A program made the translations under genes and the position numbers. Source: CAVYPR01 sp052145775 (GTDB taxonomy: Bacteria; Actinomycetota; Acidimicrobiia; Acidimicrobiales; RAAP-2). From it: 53,499 nucleotides of DNA. The number at the start of each line of letters is the position of its first letter. Position 1 is the first letter of the stretch. Positions 34,384 to 42,207 of the stretch are shown in pieces. The stretch is taken from the NCBI GenBank assembly GCA_052145775.1, contig JBKQNY010000094.1, positions 1 through 53,499 on the forward strand, in the 5' to 3' direction. Under the pieces are notes generated by a model, which searched no databases, had not been told where the DNA came from, and saw only the letters and a program-made list of their open reading frames with translations.

Positions 34384-34986
34384 ATGCGAAGCGAAGCGGG
34401 CTTTCGGCGGTTGGTGAACTTCAGCGATGCGGTGGTGGCGATCGCCATTACGTTGCTCGTACTCCCTCTGGTCGACTCTGCCAGTTCGATCGGCAGCACC
34501 GGAGTCGGTGCATTCCTCAGCGACAACAAGACCAAGCTCTTCGCCTTCGTCTTGAGTTTCGCGGTGATCGGAAGGTTTTGGTGGGCGCAGCATCAGATGC
34601 ATGAGAGCGTGAAGTCGTACAATTCGCTGCTGGTCGGTGGCGTGTTCCTCTGGCTCGTCAGCATCGTCTTCCTCCCTTTTCCCACCGAACTTCTCAGCTC
34701 GGCGAAGAATGGTGGTCGTGCTGCGCACGCCGTCTACATCGGAACGATGCTGGTCACGGCGGTCGCCGCCTTGATGCAACAGCTGGCTGTGGTGCGCTGG
34801 CCCGAGCTGCAAGACGGTGCCCACTCGGGTCGCCTAAGTACCGATGCCGCGGTCGCTACGACCGTGCTCATGGCCACGGCGTTTGCGCTCGCGGTGTCCG
34901 TGGAGGCCATTGGACTGTGGGCACTTCTGCTTCTCTTGCTCTCCACTCCTCTCGAGCGCCTCCTCGCCTCGAGGCGGACGGCCTAG
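34384..34986 (+). CDS. TMEM175/DUF1211-family potassium channel-like protein
   Basis: A 200-residue membrane protein with about six helices. The first helix contains RLVNFSDAVVAIAITLLVL, the FSD signature of the TMEM175 family, whose Ile residues form the selectivity filter in characterised bacterial potassium channels. FWWAQHQMHESVKSYNSLLVGGVFLW is the expected third-helix region. The single-module length matches bacterial members, which assemble as tetramers. It marks the start of the less dense, accessory-like stretch. Confidence 0.87.
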   Translation: MRSEAGFRRLVNFSDAVVAIAITLLVLPLVDSASSIGSTGVGAFLSDNKTKLFAFVLSFAVIGRFWWAQHQMHESVKSYNSLLVGGVFLWLVSIVFLPFPTELLSSAKNGGRAAHAVYIGTMLVTAVAALMQQLAVVRWPELQDGAHSGRLSTDAAVATTVLMATAFALAVSVEAIGLWALLLLLLSTPLERLLASRRTA

Positions 34987-35287
34987 CACCTGGCAGTCGT
35001 TGGGTGTCCACCGGGGAAAGATCGTGCGTACCTCGGTGGACGTCATCACGCTCCTACCCCTTCCCTCACAGGGTGTCGTGATCATTCGATGACGCGTCCC
35101 CCTGCCGCCGGCAGGCGCACTCCCCGGCGCCGGTGGTTTCGGGACGTCCCCTCGCCCGTCGACCTCGGACACATCCCCCTAGCGGCCCGTCTTGCGGGTA
35201 CGCGTTCGGTCGAGGTCGAGGACGTCCACGACTCCCGACACGGCGGTGCATGATGTTCGCTCCGGTCAGCGGGGAGACTCGCTGGTG
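34987..35287. other. Intergenic stretch without a gene
   Basis: There is no supportable coding frame, RNA gene or strong hairpin between the TMEM175-like gene and the acetyltransferase. The acetyltransferase frame is open from 35192, but the upstream part is rich in Arg/Ser and not family-like. Confidence 0.4.
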
Positions 35288-35800
35288 ATGATGTCGTCTC
35301 CAATGTCGTTCGCCACCATGAGACTGAGGATTCGGCCAATCCCGTGGGATGCCGTGCAGTCCGCGGTGGAAGGGCGGCGCCTTCCGGGGTGGGCTGATGA
35401 CTTCCCGGATGCAGGAGACGTCGTCGTTGCCCGAATGCTGAGCCGAGATGGTTTCCCCCCGCCCCGAAGGGAACAAGAGCTGTCGGGTCATTTTCAGGTC
35501 GTCGAACGATCCAGCGATCTGGTTGTGGGAGGCATCGGCCTGTTCGATGCCCAGGAGAGCGGCGTGGTCGAAATCGGCTACGGCATCGTGCCGTCCCGCC
35601 AGGGCGCTGGCTACGCCACGGAGGCAGTGGCGGCACTGGTGTCGGCGGTGTGGACCCGTTCTGACCTGCGGGCCGTCGTGGCCACCACCGACAGCACCAA
35701 CATCGCGTCACAGCGGGTCCTGGAGAAGGCGGGATTCACGTTGACGGGGGAGGGAGCGGAGCTGCGCTACCGCATCAACAGGACGGCTCAGGCTCCGTGA
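35288..35800 (+). CDS. GNAT-family N-acetyltransferase
   Basis: A 170-residue acetyltransferase of the RimJ/RimL-like GNAT group. The acetyl-CoA loop is visible as GYGIVPSRQGAGYATEAVAAL (conserved R-Q-G-x-G-x-A). ATTDSTNIASQRVLEKAGF is the C-terminal substrate/CoA signature, and FQVVERSSDLVVGGIGLFD is the central strand. Several ATGs lie close together (35288, 35291, 35303, 35318). 35288 is taken because GGGGAG precedes it. The acceptor is unknown; it could be a protein N-terminus, an antibiotic or a small amine. Confidence 0.83.
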   Translation: MMSSPMSFATMRLRIRPIPWDAVQSAVEGRRLPGWADDFPDAGDVVVARMLSRDGFPPPRREQELSGHFQVVERSSDLVVGGIGLFDAQESGVVEIGYGIVPSRQGAGYATEAVAALVSAVWTRSDLRAVVATTDSTNIASQRVLEKAGFTLTGEGAELRYRINRTAQAP

Positions 35801-35984
35801 AGGTGAGCCGCGAAGCTCAACCGCGTTCCCGACGGAGCCTCTCGGTCGTTTGGGGTCACCTACCAATGACAGTGTCCTTGAGAGTCCACTGCCGGGCGGC
35901 TGGTGGGCGATTTCAGACCGGCTCCCCACCTGGGAACTTCGAAGTGAGAGGCGCGGCGCAGCCTTCGAACAGTCTGGAGTCGAC

Positions 35985-36482
35985 ATGGCGACCGCATACC
36001 ATGGGGGAATGCCAATCGAAGGTGAGTATGAGCCGAGCTCGTGGGACTGGGTCCGAGAGCAGGTTGCGGAGTACGAGGCGTCCGGAGGCGAACGGGCCAA
36101 TACGCTCTTGGACACCGGACTGCCGATCATCGTGCTGACCACCCGGGGTAACAAGAGCGGCAAAGTTCGAAAGCATGCCCTTATGCGTGTGGAGCACGAG
36201 GGCGAGTACGCCCTTGTCGCATCGCAGGGTGGCATGCCGACGAACCCTTCTTGGTACTACAACCTCAAGGTCAACCCCGACGCTCTGGTGATCCAGGACG
36301 GTCCCGAACCCCACGACTACGTCGCACGCGAGGTGACCGGTGAGGAAAAGGCACTCTGGTGGGAGCGGGCTGTTGCTGCCTACCCGCCCTATGCCGAGTA
36401 CCAGATGGCCACGAGCAGAGTGATCCCGGTGCTTGTGGCGCGAAAGGTTGGAGACGAGCCACACGGGGATGTCTCTGCGTAA
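35985..36482 (+). CDS. DDN-type F420-dependent nitroreductase-family protein
   Basis: A 165-residue split-barrel protein of the deazaflavin (F420)-dependent DDN family. Signatures are GEYEPSSWDWVREQVAEYE at the N-terminus, IIVLTTRGNKSGKVRKHALMRVEH, and GGMPTNPSWYYNLKVNP, which bind the F420 phosphate and ring in characterised members. ATG 35985 is chosen because TGGAG lies five bases upstream. ATG 36009 (MPIEGEYEPS) is the usual family start but has a poorly spaced site. It implies that the host makes coenzyme F420. It converges on the HTH gene. Confidence 0.87.
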   Translation: MATAYHGGMPIEGEYEPSSWDWVREQVAEYEASGGERANTLLDTGLPIIVLTTRGNKSGKVRKHALMRVEHEGEYALVASQGGMPTNPSWYYNLKVNPDALVIQDGPEPHDYVAREVTGEEKALWWERAVAAYPPYAEYQMATSRVIPVLVARKVGDEPHGDVSA

Positions 36483-36530
36483 CGGCACGACGTGCGTCCC
36501 GGAGTTCCCCTTGCGCCGGGATCGAGGCAC

Positions 36531-37154
36531 CTACCATCGGGCCGCGTAGATGAATTCAGTGGCCGGACGGGCCAGCCACTGGGTGATGCGCATGGCAAGG
36601 CGCATTCCGGTGGCGAAGCGTGCCGTCTTGATGCCCGTCAGCTGGTTCTGGGTGCAGCCCAGCAGGTCCGCCAGCGCCTTCCACGTCAGGCCCTCGTCGC
36701 GACGACGGGCGTTCATCGCGTTGTAGAGCGCGCCCAGGTTCCATCGCAGTCGACGGTCCGGTCCGGCGACAGGGAGTCCCACCCCCGCGCTGCCCACGAC
36801 GGGGTGTGCGATGAAGTCCTCGGGTGCTCGGCCGATCCAGCGCAGCATGAACAGGGCATGCTGACAAGAGACGTTGTTCCGCCTCGGCATCCCTCTGATC
36901 GTCTCGACGGCGACGGGGTGGTCGTTTCGGCGGACGTTGAGCTCACAGGATTGCGACCAGATCGCGTCGGCGACCTGGCGCCAGCTCAGTGTCCTCTCCA
37001 ACCGTTGACGGTCCAGCGCCTCGAAGAGGGCGCCGGCGTCGAAATCCCCAACCCGCACACCTGCGGCGGCGTCACGGGTCCCTCGCGGTCGGCCTGCGGC
37101 AACGGCGTCCATGTTCGAAGTTCTAACTCTCACAAAGGCGGCGTAGATCGGCAT
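36531..37154 (-). CDS. Tandem helix-turn-helix protein
   Basis: A protein of about 207 residues, not assigned to a named family. Two related segments of 60-75 residues each combine a helix-turn-helix with the same tail: LSWRQVADAI...ALFMLRWIGRAPEDFI, then LTWKALADLLGCTQNQL...AMRITQWLARPATEFI. Each looks like an Xre-type DNA-binding unit, so the protein may bind a dyad as a monomer. ATG 37154 has a weak GGA upstream. The ATG at 37112 and the GTG at 37190 are alternatives. An IS630 element lies 88 bases upstream and may have replaced its promoter. Confidence 0.6.
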   Translation of the reverse strand: MPIYAAFVRVRTSNMDAVAAGRPRGTRDAAAGVRVGDFDAGALFEALDRQRLERTLSWRQVADAIWSQSCELNVRRNDHPVAVETIRGMPRRNNVSCQHALFMLRWIGRAPEDFIAHPVVGSAGVGLPVAGPDRRLRWNLGALYNAMNARRRDEGLTWKALADLLGCTQNQLTGIKTARFATGMRLAMRITQWLARPATEFIYAARW

Positions 37155-37241
37155 GCTTCCAGCCTGCCCAGTTGCACAGCGTCCAGACACGTCCTGCGGG
37201 TAGCCCCGAACAATGGCCCCAACCAGGGTGCCGGCCAGCTA

Positions 37242-37253
37242 GTGTCCTGAGTC
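37242..37253 (+). repeat. Left terminal inverted repeat of the IS
   Basis: GTGTCCTGAGTC here matches GTGTCTTGAGGC at the right end (read inwards) at 10 of 12 positions and follows the TA target site directly. Confidence 0.8.
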
Positions 37254-37264
37254 GCAGTTTCTTT

Positions 37265-37282
37265 CCGAAATAGGAATTTCGG
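37265..37282. repeat. Subterminal hairpin in the IS left end
   Basis: CCGAAAT-AGGA-ATTTCGG forms a perfect 7-bp stem just inside the left repeat and before the transposase start. It could be a transposase-binding or expression-limiting element. The right end has no obvious copy. Confidence 0.5.
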
Positions 37283-37330
37283 TGCACTGCCGCGCGTTCT
37301 GCCTGTCATCGACGACGATGGGAGGCAGTC

Positions 37331-38422
37331 ATGGCACGACGGGGCAGGCCGACGGTGGAGGTCGTACTCACCGACGAAGAGCGCGAGACGCTCGAGCGTT
37401 GGGCGAGACGTCCCAAGAGCGCGCAGGCGCTGGCACTGCGGTGTCGCATCGTGTTGCTGTGTGCGCAGGGTGCAACCAATACCCAAGTGGCTGAACGGCT
37501 CGGCGTGAGCCAGCCGACGGCGTCGAAGTGGCGACGCCGGTTCGTCGAGCGTCGGTTGGAGGGACTTTCCGACGAGCCACGACCCGGTGTCCCGCGCACG
37601 ATCACCGATGAGCAGGTCGAGGCCGTGATCGTGAAGACCCTGGAGGAGACGCCGACCGACGCCACGCACTGGTCGACCCGCTCGATGGCCCAGGCACAAG
37701 GGATGAGCCAGTCGGCCATCAGCCGGATCTGGCGGGCCTTCGGATTGAAACCCCATCTGGTGGACTCCTTCAAGCTCTCGCCGGATCCCCAGTTCGTCGA
37801 GAAAGTGCGTGACATCGTGGGGCTGTACGTCAATCCACCCGACGCGGCCCTGGTGCTGTGCGTGGACGAGAAGACCCAAGTCCAGGCCCTCGATCGCACC
37901 GCACCGATCCTGCCGCTGCGACCCGGGTTACCCGAGCGGGCCACCCACGACTACGTCCGAGGAGGGACCACCAACCTCTACGCCGCCTTGGACATGGCCT
38001 CGGGCAAGGTCATCGCCGACATGACCGAGCGGCACCGCGCCGTCGAGTTCCGCAAGTTCTTGAACCTGATCAACCGCAGCGTTCCCCAAGACCTCGACGT
38101 GCACTTGGTCATCGACAACGTCTCGACCCACAAGACCCCAGAGATCCACCGCTGGTTGCTCCGCCACCCCCGATTCCACCTGCACTTCACGCCCACCTAC
38201 AGCTCGTGGATGAACATGGTGGAGCGCTGGTTCGCGGAACTCACCAACAAGTGGTTGCGACGTGGCACGCATCGCTCGACCAAAGAACTCGAGCTGTCGA
38301 TCAACGAGTGGATCGATACGTGGAACGAGAACCCGCGTCCGTTCGTCTGGAAGAAGAGCGCCGACGAGATCCTGGAGAACCTCGCCGCATATTGCAAAAC
38401 TACCTCTGCCTCAAGACACTAG
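37331..38422 (+). CDS. IS630-family transposase
   Basis: A 363-residue DDE transposase. The N-terminal helix-turn-helix domains (QVAERLGVSQPTASKWRRRF and SRSMAQAQGMSQSAISRIWRAFG) bind the ends. The catalytic domain shows LCVDEKTQVQALDR (first Asp), HLVIDNVSTHKTPEIHRWL (second Asp) and SSWMNMVERWFAELTNKWLRRG (Glu). The length is normal for the family and there is no frameshift, so it should be active. GGGAGG precedes the ATG. Its TAG stop is made of the duplicated target TA plus the first flanking base. Confidence 0.95.
   Translation: MARRGRPTVEVVLTDEERETLERWARRPKSAQALALRCRIVLLCAQGATNTQVAERLGVSQPTASKWRRRFVERRLEGLSDEPRPGVPRTITDEQVEAVIVKTLEETPTDATHWSTRSMAQAQGMSQSAISRIWRAFGLKPHLVDSFKLSPDPQFVEKVRDIVGLYVNPPDAALVLCVDEKTQVQALDRTAPILPLRPGLPERATHDYVRGGTTNLYAALDMASGKVIADMTERHRAVEFRKFLNLINRSVPQDLDVHLVIDNVSTHKTPEIHRWLLRHPRFHLHFTPTYSSWMNMVERWFAELTNKWLRRGTHRSTKELELSINEWIDTWNENPRPFVWKKSADEILENLAAYCKTTSASRH
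38408..38419 (-). repeat. Right terminal inverted repeat of the IS
   Basis: GCCTCAAGACAC is the imperfect complement of the left end and directly precedes the duplicated TA. Confidence 0.8.
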
Positions 38423-38513
38423 GCCAGCGCGGCGGTTATGGACGTGGACCTCGGCGCGAGACCCCTTCTCACCCCGATCTTGAGCTCCTGGTGCTGTGGC
38501 AGTCTGAGTCACG

Positions 38514-39062
38514 ATGAGAGCGGTCGAGCTCGTCTTCGCCGCCGGATGGGCAGCGTTCTGGCTGTACTGGCTCGCGGCCGCCTTTTCCATGAAGAAGGGC
38601 CGCGTCCCGTGGTCACGCGAGCTGGGAATCAGGCTGGTGATCGCTGTCCTCGTGATCGCCTTGATCCATATCGGAGCTTTTCGGAGCCACGAGGTCAACT
38701 CGAATCCGTGGCGCGCAGTCCTCGGGCTCGTCTTGTTCACGCTCGGGTTGGGATTCGCGATCTGGGCCCGCATGCACATCGGGCGGAACTGGGGCAGCCC
38801 GATGACGCGCAAGGTGGAGCCCGAATTGGTGACCAGCGGCCCCTACCAGCTGGTCCGCCATCCGATCTATTCGGGCATCATGTGCGCCGGCGTCGGCACC
38901 GCGTTGGCGCTGAGCTGGCAGTGGCTGATCGCCGTGGCTTTGGCTGGCATCTACTTCATCTATGGCGCGACGGTCGAGGAGCGCTTCATGACCGAGCAGT
39001 TCCCAGACACCTATGTGGCCTACAAACGCGCCACGAAAATGCTTGTGCCGTTCATCTTCTAG
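38514..39062 (+). CDS. Isoprenylcysteine carboxyl methyltransferase-like membrane protein
   Basis: A 182-residue integral membrane methyltransferase of the ICMT/PEMT family, with about five helices. The cofactor region GPYQLVRHPIYSGIM (the RHPxY motif) and the C-terminal EERFMTEQFPDTYVAYKRATKMLVPFIF (Glu-Glu plus Tyr) are the family marks. Bacterial members methylate diverse lipids or small molecules, and the substrate is unknown. It starts 95 bases after the IS, on the same strand, and has no strong ribosome-binding site. Confidence 0.87.
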   Translation: MRAVELVFAAGWAAFWLYWLAAAFSMKKGRVPWSRELGIRLVIAVLVIALIHIGAFRSHEVNSNPWRAVLGLVLFTLGLGFAIWARMHIGRNWGSPMTRKVEPELVTSGPYQLVRHPIYSGIMCAGVGTALALSWQWLIAVALAGIYFIYGATVEERFMTEQFPDTYVAYKRATKMLVPFIF

Positions 39063-39450
39063 GAGATCCCATTCGGCTGTGTTCCGGCGAGGACAACCGA
39101 CTGTCGGCTGCTGGTCACCAGTTCGTGGCGGCAAGGTGGGATACCCCTCCTCGCAGGTCGCGCGCGCCCCTCGCTCATTCGATCCCGCCCGTCCCTGCTC
39201 CAGCCCCCTGGGGGAATGGTAGGGGGAGTGGAGTTGGTTCGCACTCGCGGACGTCGCGTACGTCTGGCAGGGACGGTCGCTGAAAGCGACCCCGAACGCC
39301 GCGTCGGGCGCGTCCGTAAGGTGCCGCGAGAACGCAATGGCGTGCTGAGCGCAGAGAGCGTTGACGCTCGAGCGGGGGTCGGGTGTTCTCAGGCCACGAT
39401 CCGTGACGTGAGGGGCTCTCCGATGAGCCCTGCTGATGTGCGGTTGCTTG
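39063..39450. other. Intergenic stretch without a recognised gene
   Basis: There is no supportable gene, tRNA or hairpin. Short open frames on both strands (for example 39216-39515 plus) lack ribosome-binding sites and family features. The stretch looks like decayed or non-coding accessory DNA. Confidence 0.35.
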
Positions 39451-39771
39451 CTACCCGCCCGGTGGGCGATAGGTCGTCTTCTTGGAGGTCGCCGCATCAA
39501 CCTCTGAGGGAGTGAGAAGGACGGTGGTCTTCACCCTGGCCCCCCCGCCCGCGCTCACGGCGATCGCTGCCGCGGCCACTGAGACGTTGTCCGGGTAGTC
39601 GGCGATGACGAACACGTCCCTGTCGCCGAAGGCGAAGTAGAAGGCGTCGATCTTGCCGCCGAGCCCTTCAATTGCCTCGGTAGCAGCTGCGAGGCGGGTG
39701 GAGCCGCCCTCGGACTTGAGCCCTTTTATGCCGTCGAGGGTGTAGCTGACTTCGAGTAGGTACTTGGCCAT
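39451..39771 (-). CDS. GYD-domain protein
   Basis: A 106-residue protein of the GYD family, a small ferredoxin-like fold of unknown function. It opens MAKYLLEVSYTLDGIKGLKSEGG and has the AATEAIEGLGGKIDAFYFAFGDRDVFVIADYPD core, then a strand ending VLLTPSEVDAAT. The start ATG follows AGGAGGGAT. Members occur widely in Actinobacteria as stand-alone proteins. There is no operon partner here. Confidence 0.9.
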   Translation of the reverse strand: MAKYLLEVSYTLDGIKGLKSEGGSTRLAAATEAIEGLGGKIDAFYFAFGDRDVFVIADYPDNVSVAAAAIAVSAGGGARVKTTVLLTPSEVDAATSKKTTYRPPGG

Positions 39772-40190
39772 GAGATCCCTCCTTGTCGATCGGCACACCA
39801 TATTCGGATACTTTTCGGCTTTCCCGAGCCGGCGGGCCCGCCCAATCGCTTGACCGCACCACAGAGTTCCACGGCGCAGCCGACGGAGGGCATTGCCGCA
39901 TCGCGGTTGCAATTAGTCGTGACCCCTGGCGACAGACGAGGGGCACATCGACGCCTGGAGTGCCGGCGAGCGACTGCTCCGCCGACGATGTGTTCGGGGA
40001 CGCACCACCATCGGTCGTGCGCACCGCGCCAGGGCCCGTTCGTCCCACCTGACGCTCACGCAAACCCACACGCACCCGTCGCGCCCGGCGGTCGGGTGCC
40101 GACGTCGTCAACCCGTTTGCGGGAACCCTCGGACACGCCCGTTCGGGAGGCCGGTTGGCGCCGACGCCGGGGGTTGGCCAGGATGCTGGC
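39772..40190. other. Divergent intergenic region without a gene
   Basis: This region lies between the leftward GYD gene and the rightward DUF3151 gene and should contain both promoters. No coding frame, RNA gene or convincing promoter hexamers could be supported. Its start is less G+C-rich than neighbouring coding DNA. Confidence 0.35.
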
Positions 40191-40619
40191 ATGAGTGACG
40201 TTGCCTTCACCCGGGGCACCCCCGAGACGGTCCTGCCCGACCTCGACCCTGCGGTCGCCTCCCAGCTCGAGGCGGCCGAGACTTCCCCGACAGGGGAGCG
40301 ACGTGCGGCTTTCTCGGCGGTGGCGGCACGCCACCCGCGTTGCCTGGAGGCCTGGGCCTCGTTGGCCGAGCTCGAGGCGCCGGCCGTCGACCGCTACGCC
40401 TTCGCCCGCGTCGGCTACCACCGCGGCCTCGACGCCCTGCGGGCGGCGGGTTGGCGAGGGTCGGGCTACGTGCGGTGGCGCCACCCCTCCAACCGCGGGT
40501 TCCTGCGGTCGCTCGAAGCGCTGAGGGCGGCGGCGGCCGAGATCGGCGAGGCGGACGAGGCGGAGCGCTGTGCGCTCTTCCTGCGCCAGCTCGACCCCGA
40601 GCTGCCTACGCCGGTGTGA
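40191..40619 (+). CDS. DUF3151 family protein
   Basis: A 142-residue cytoplasmic protein of a conserved actinobacterial family without known function. Family marks are the N-terminal PETVLPDLDP, RHPRCLEAWASLAELE, YAFARVGYHRGLDALRAAGWRGSG and NRGFLRSLEALRAAAAEIGEADEAERC. ATG 40191 gives the family-like start MSDVAF. Its 3' end overlaps the end of the converging transpeptidase gene by 14 bases. Confidence 0.9.
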   Translation: MSDVAFTRGTPETVLPDLDPAVASQLEAAETSPTGERRAAFSAVAARHPRCLEAWASLAELEAPAVDRYAFARVGYHRGLDALRAAGWRGSGYVRWRHPSNRGFLRSLEALRAAAAEIGEADEAERCALFLRQLDPELPTPV

Positions 40620-42159
40620 CCGTGACCAGGCTGCCGTAGTAGGTGTACTGCCAGATCACCGCGGCCGGGGCCAGCGGGATCTCCACGCACCCCAGGCTCT
40701 GGGGGTAGCCGTAGGTGGCGCGGGGCATGTAGTGGATGGCCTCGCCGGTGCGGAAGTACGACACGTACTGCACCGGGTCGGCGTAGGGGTGGCCTGTCAG
40801 GTCGGTGCCGGTCATGACCTGGTTGCGGTACCGCACGTAGACCGGGAAGGTGCCCACTGTGGTTGTGGCCCCGGGCAGGCCGGTGTTGGCCGGGGTGGAC
40901 TGGACCACCGCCCCTGTGTGCCAGACGGTGAGGGTCTCGGATGTCTTGGTGCCCGAGTGCTCCTGGACGAGGGAGTAGGTGTAGCCGTTGGGGTTCTGGT
41001 TGGCGGCCGGGGCGTTGGCCGCGCCCAGGAGCGCACCGATCTCGGCTGTGGAGATCTGGCCGTCCATGGGCAGTCCCACCACGGCCTCGAAGGCCCAGAT
41101 GGCGCCCTCGAGGACCTGGTTGGAGGTGCCCGGGGACCACAGCCCTGCCAGCTGCGGGGGCACCGAGGTCCAGCGCCAGGTGAAGCCGAGCTGGGTGGAC
41201 CATTTGAGGGGCAGGTAGCCGAGCCCCGAGAGCAGCTCCGCTTGGCCGAGCGGGGTGCTCCAGTCCGCCGTCTGCCCGAAGGCGATCCAGTAGCCGCCCG
41301 GGCGCGCCGCGATCCCCACGGCAGGGGCGGTGAGCGAGCCCCCAGTCCCCGAGCCGCCGAACGGGGCGTCGCCGAAGGCGAAGACCCCTCCGTCGGCGGC
41401 GACCATCCAGTACCCGTTCCCGTCGGTGGTGGCGGCCATGGCGACGATTGGCTCGTTGAGGGTGATGGCGCCGGTCGAGCCAAAGAACTGGGCGTTGCCG
41501 AAGGAGAAGATCCCCCCGTCGGAGGCGACCAGCCAGTAGCCGCCCCCACCGGGCACCGCCGACATGCCCACTATGGGCTGGTTGAGGGTCATCGCCCCGG
41601 TCGAGCCGTAGTACGGGGCGTCGCCGAAGGCGAAGATCCCCCCGTCGGAGGCGACCAGCCAGTAGCCGCCACCACCGGGCGCCGCCGCCATCCCCACGAC
41701 CGGCCGGTTGAGGGTCATCGCCCCGGTCGAGCCGTAGAAGTGGGCGTCGCCGAAGGAGAAGACGCCGCCGTCCGCCGCCACCAGCCAGTACCCTCCGCCG
41801 TCGGCGGTGGCGGCGATGCCGAGGATGAGGGCGTTGAGGGGACCGCCGGGGAGCGACCCGTAGTTGGTGGCGTCACCCTCGGAGGTCACCTGGCCGGTGG
41901 CCGTCACCACCCAGTAGCCGTTGCCGTCGGGGGTGGGCGCCATGCCCACCGTCGGCCCGGGCAGGGCCGTCACGCTTCCGGCCCCGGGGACGCCGGTGGC
42001 CGATCCGAAGGCCACCACCGAGTTGGGGCCGGGCGGGGCGTCGGCCGACGCCGGGGCGGGCCCGGCCACGACGACGGCCAGGGGGGCGTGGAGTAGGCCG
42101 AGCACGGCCAGCGGGCGTACCGACTGGCGGCCGGCCCGCCACATTCCGACTCGTGCCAT
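40606..42159 (-). CDS. Propeller-repeat L,D-transpeptidase (YkuD domain)
   Basis: A 517-residue exported protein. After a signal peptide (about 1-40) come tandem GYWLVASDGGIFxFGDA repeats to about residue 296, then a peptidoglycan-binding-like helical segment (ELLSGLGYLPL). A C-terminal YkuD domain (about 390-517) follows. Its active site is IHYMPRATYG (His476) and PQSLGCVEIPL (Cys491). The usual S-H-G-C is S-L-G-C. YkuD enzymes form 3-3 cross-links in peptidoglycan or attach proteins to it. The propeller may place the enzyme at a wall polymer. It is the last gene of the leftward ABC-transporter strand run, 48 bases after a binding-protein gene. Confidence 0.88.
   Translation of the reverse strand: MARVGMWRAGRQSVRPLAVLGLLHAPLAVVVAGPAPASADAPPGPNSVVAFGSATGVPGAGSVTALPGPTVGMAPTPDGNGYWVVTATGQVTSEGDATNYGSLPGGPLNALILGIAATADGGGYWLVAADGGVFSFGDAHFYGSTGAMTLNRPVVGMAAAPGGGGYWLVASDGGIFAFGDAPYYGSTGAMTLNQPIVGMSAVPGGGGYWLVASDGGIFSFGNAQFFGSTGAITLNEPIVAMAATTDGNGYWMVAADGGVFAFGDAPFGGSGTGGSLTAPAVGIAARPGGYWIAFGQTADWSTPLGQAELLSGLGYLPLKWSTQLGFTWRWTSVPPQLAGLWSPGTSNQVLEGAIWAFEAVVGLPMDGQISTAEIGALLGAANAPAANQNPNGYTYSLVQEHSGTKTSETLTVWHTGAVVQSTPANTGLPGATTTVGTFPVYVRYRNQVMTGTDLTGHPYADPVQYVSYFRTGEAIHYMPRATYGYPQSLGCVEIPLAPAAVIWQYTYYGSLVTVTPA
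41273..42020 (-). repeat. Propeller-type GYWLVASDGG repeats
   Basis: Five full units of about 44-48 residues lie here, plus an N-terminal partial unit (VVAFGSA...GPTVGMAPTPD) and a C-terminal partial unit (GGYWIAFGQ). The two partial units could close a six-bladed propeller. The middle units share SDGGIFAFGDAxxYGSTGAMTLNxPIVGM almost unchanged. The family is the same as the repeats at 218-991. Confidence 0.8.
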
Positions 42160-42207
42160 CTGTGCCTTTCCGTTGTTGCTCTGGTGCCCCGCGTCCGGCG
42201 GGTCGGG

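Larger units (their letters stand above)
37242..38419 (+). mobile_element. IS630-family insertion sequence
   Basis: A complete element of 1178 bp with one transposase gene. It is flanked by TA dinucleotides at 37240-37241 and 38420-38421, the target duplication expected for IS630/Tc1-mariner elements. Imperfect terminal inverted repeats match at 10 of the first 12 bases. Joining the flanks gives an uninterrupted target GCCGGCCAGC-TA-GGCCAGCG. The element appears intact, so the insertion is probably recent. Confidence 0.88.

Noticed and set aside
39216..39515. 99-codon plus-strand frame
   Set aside because: No ribosome-binding site, arginine-rich composition, and it overlaps the end of the GYD gene.
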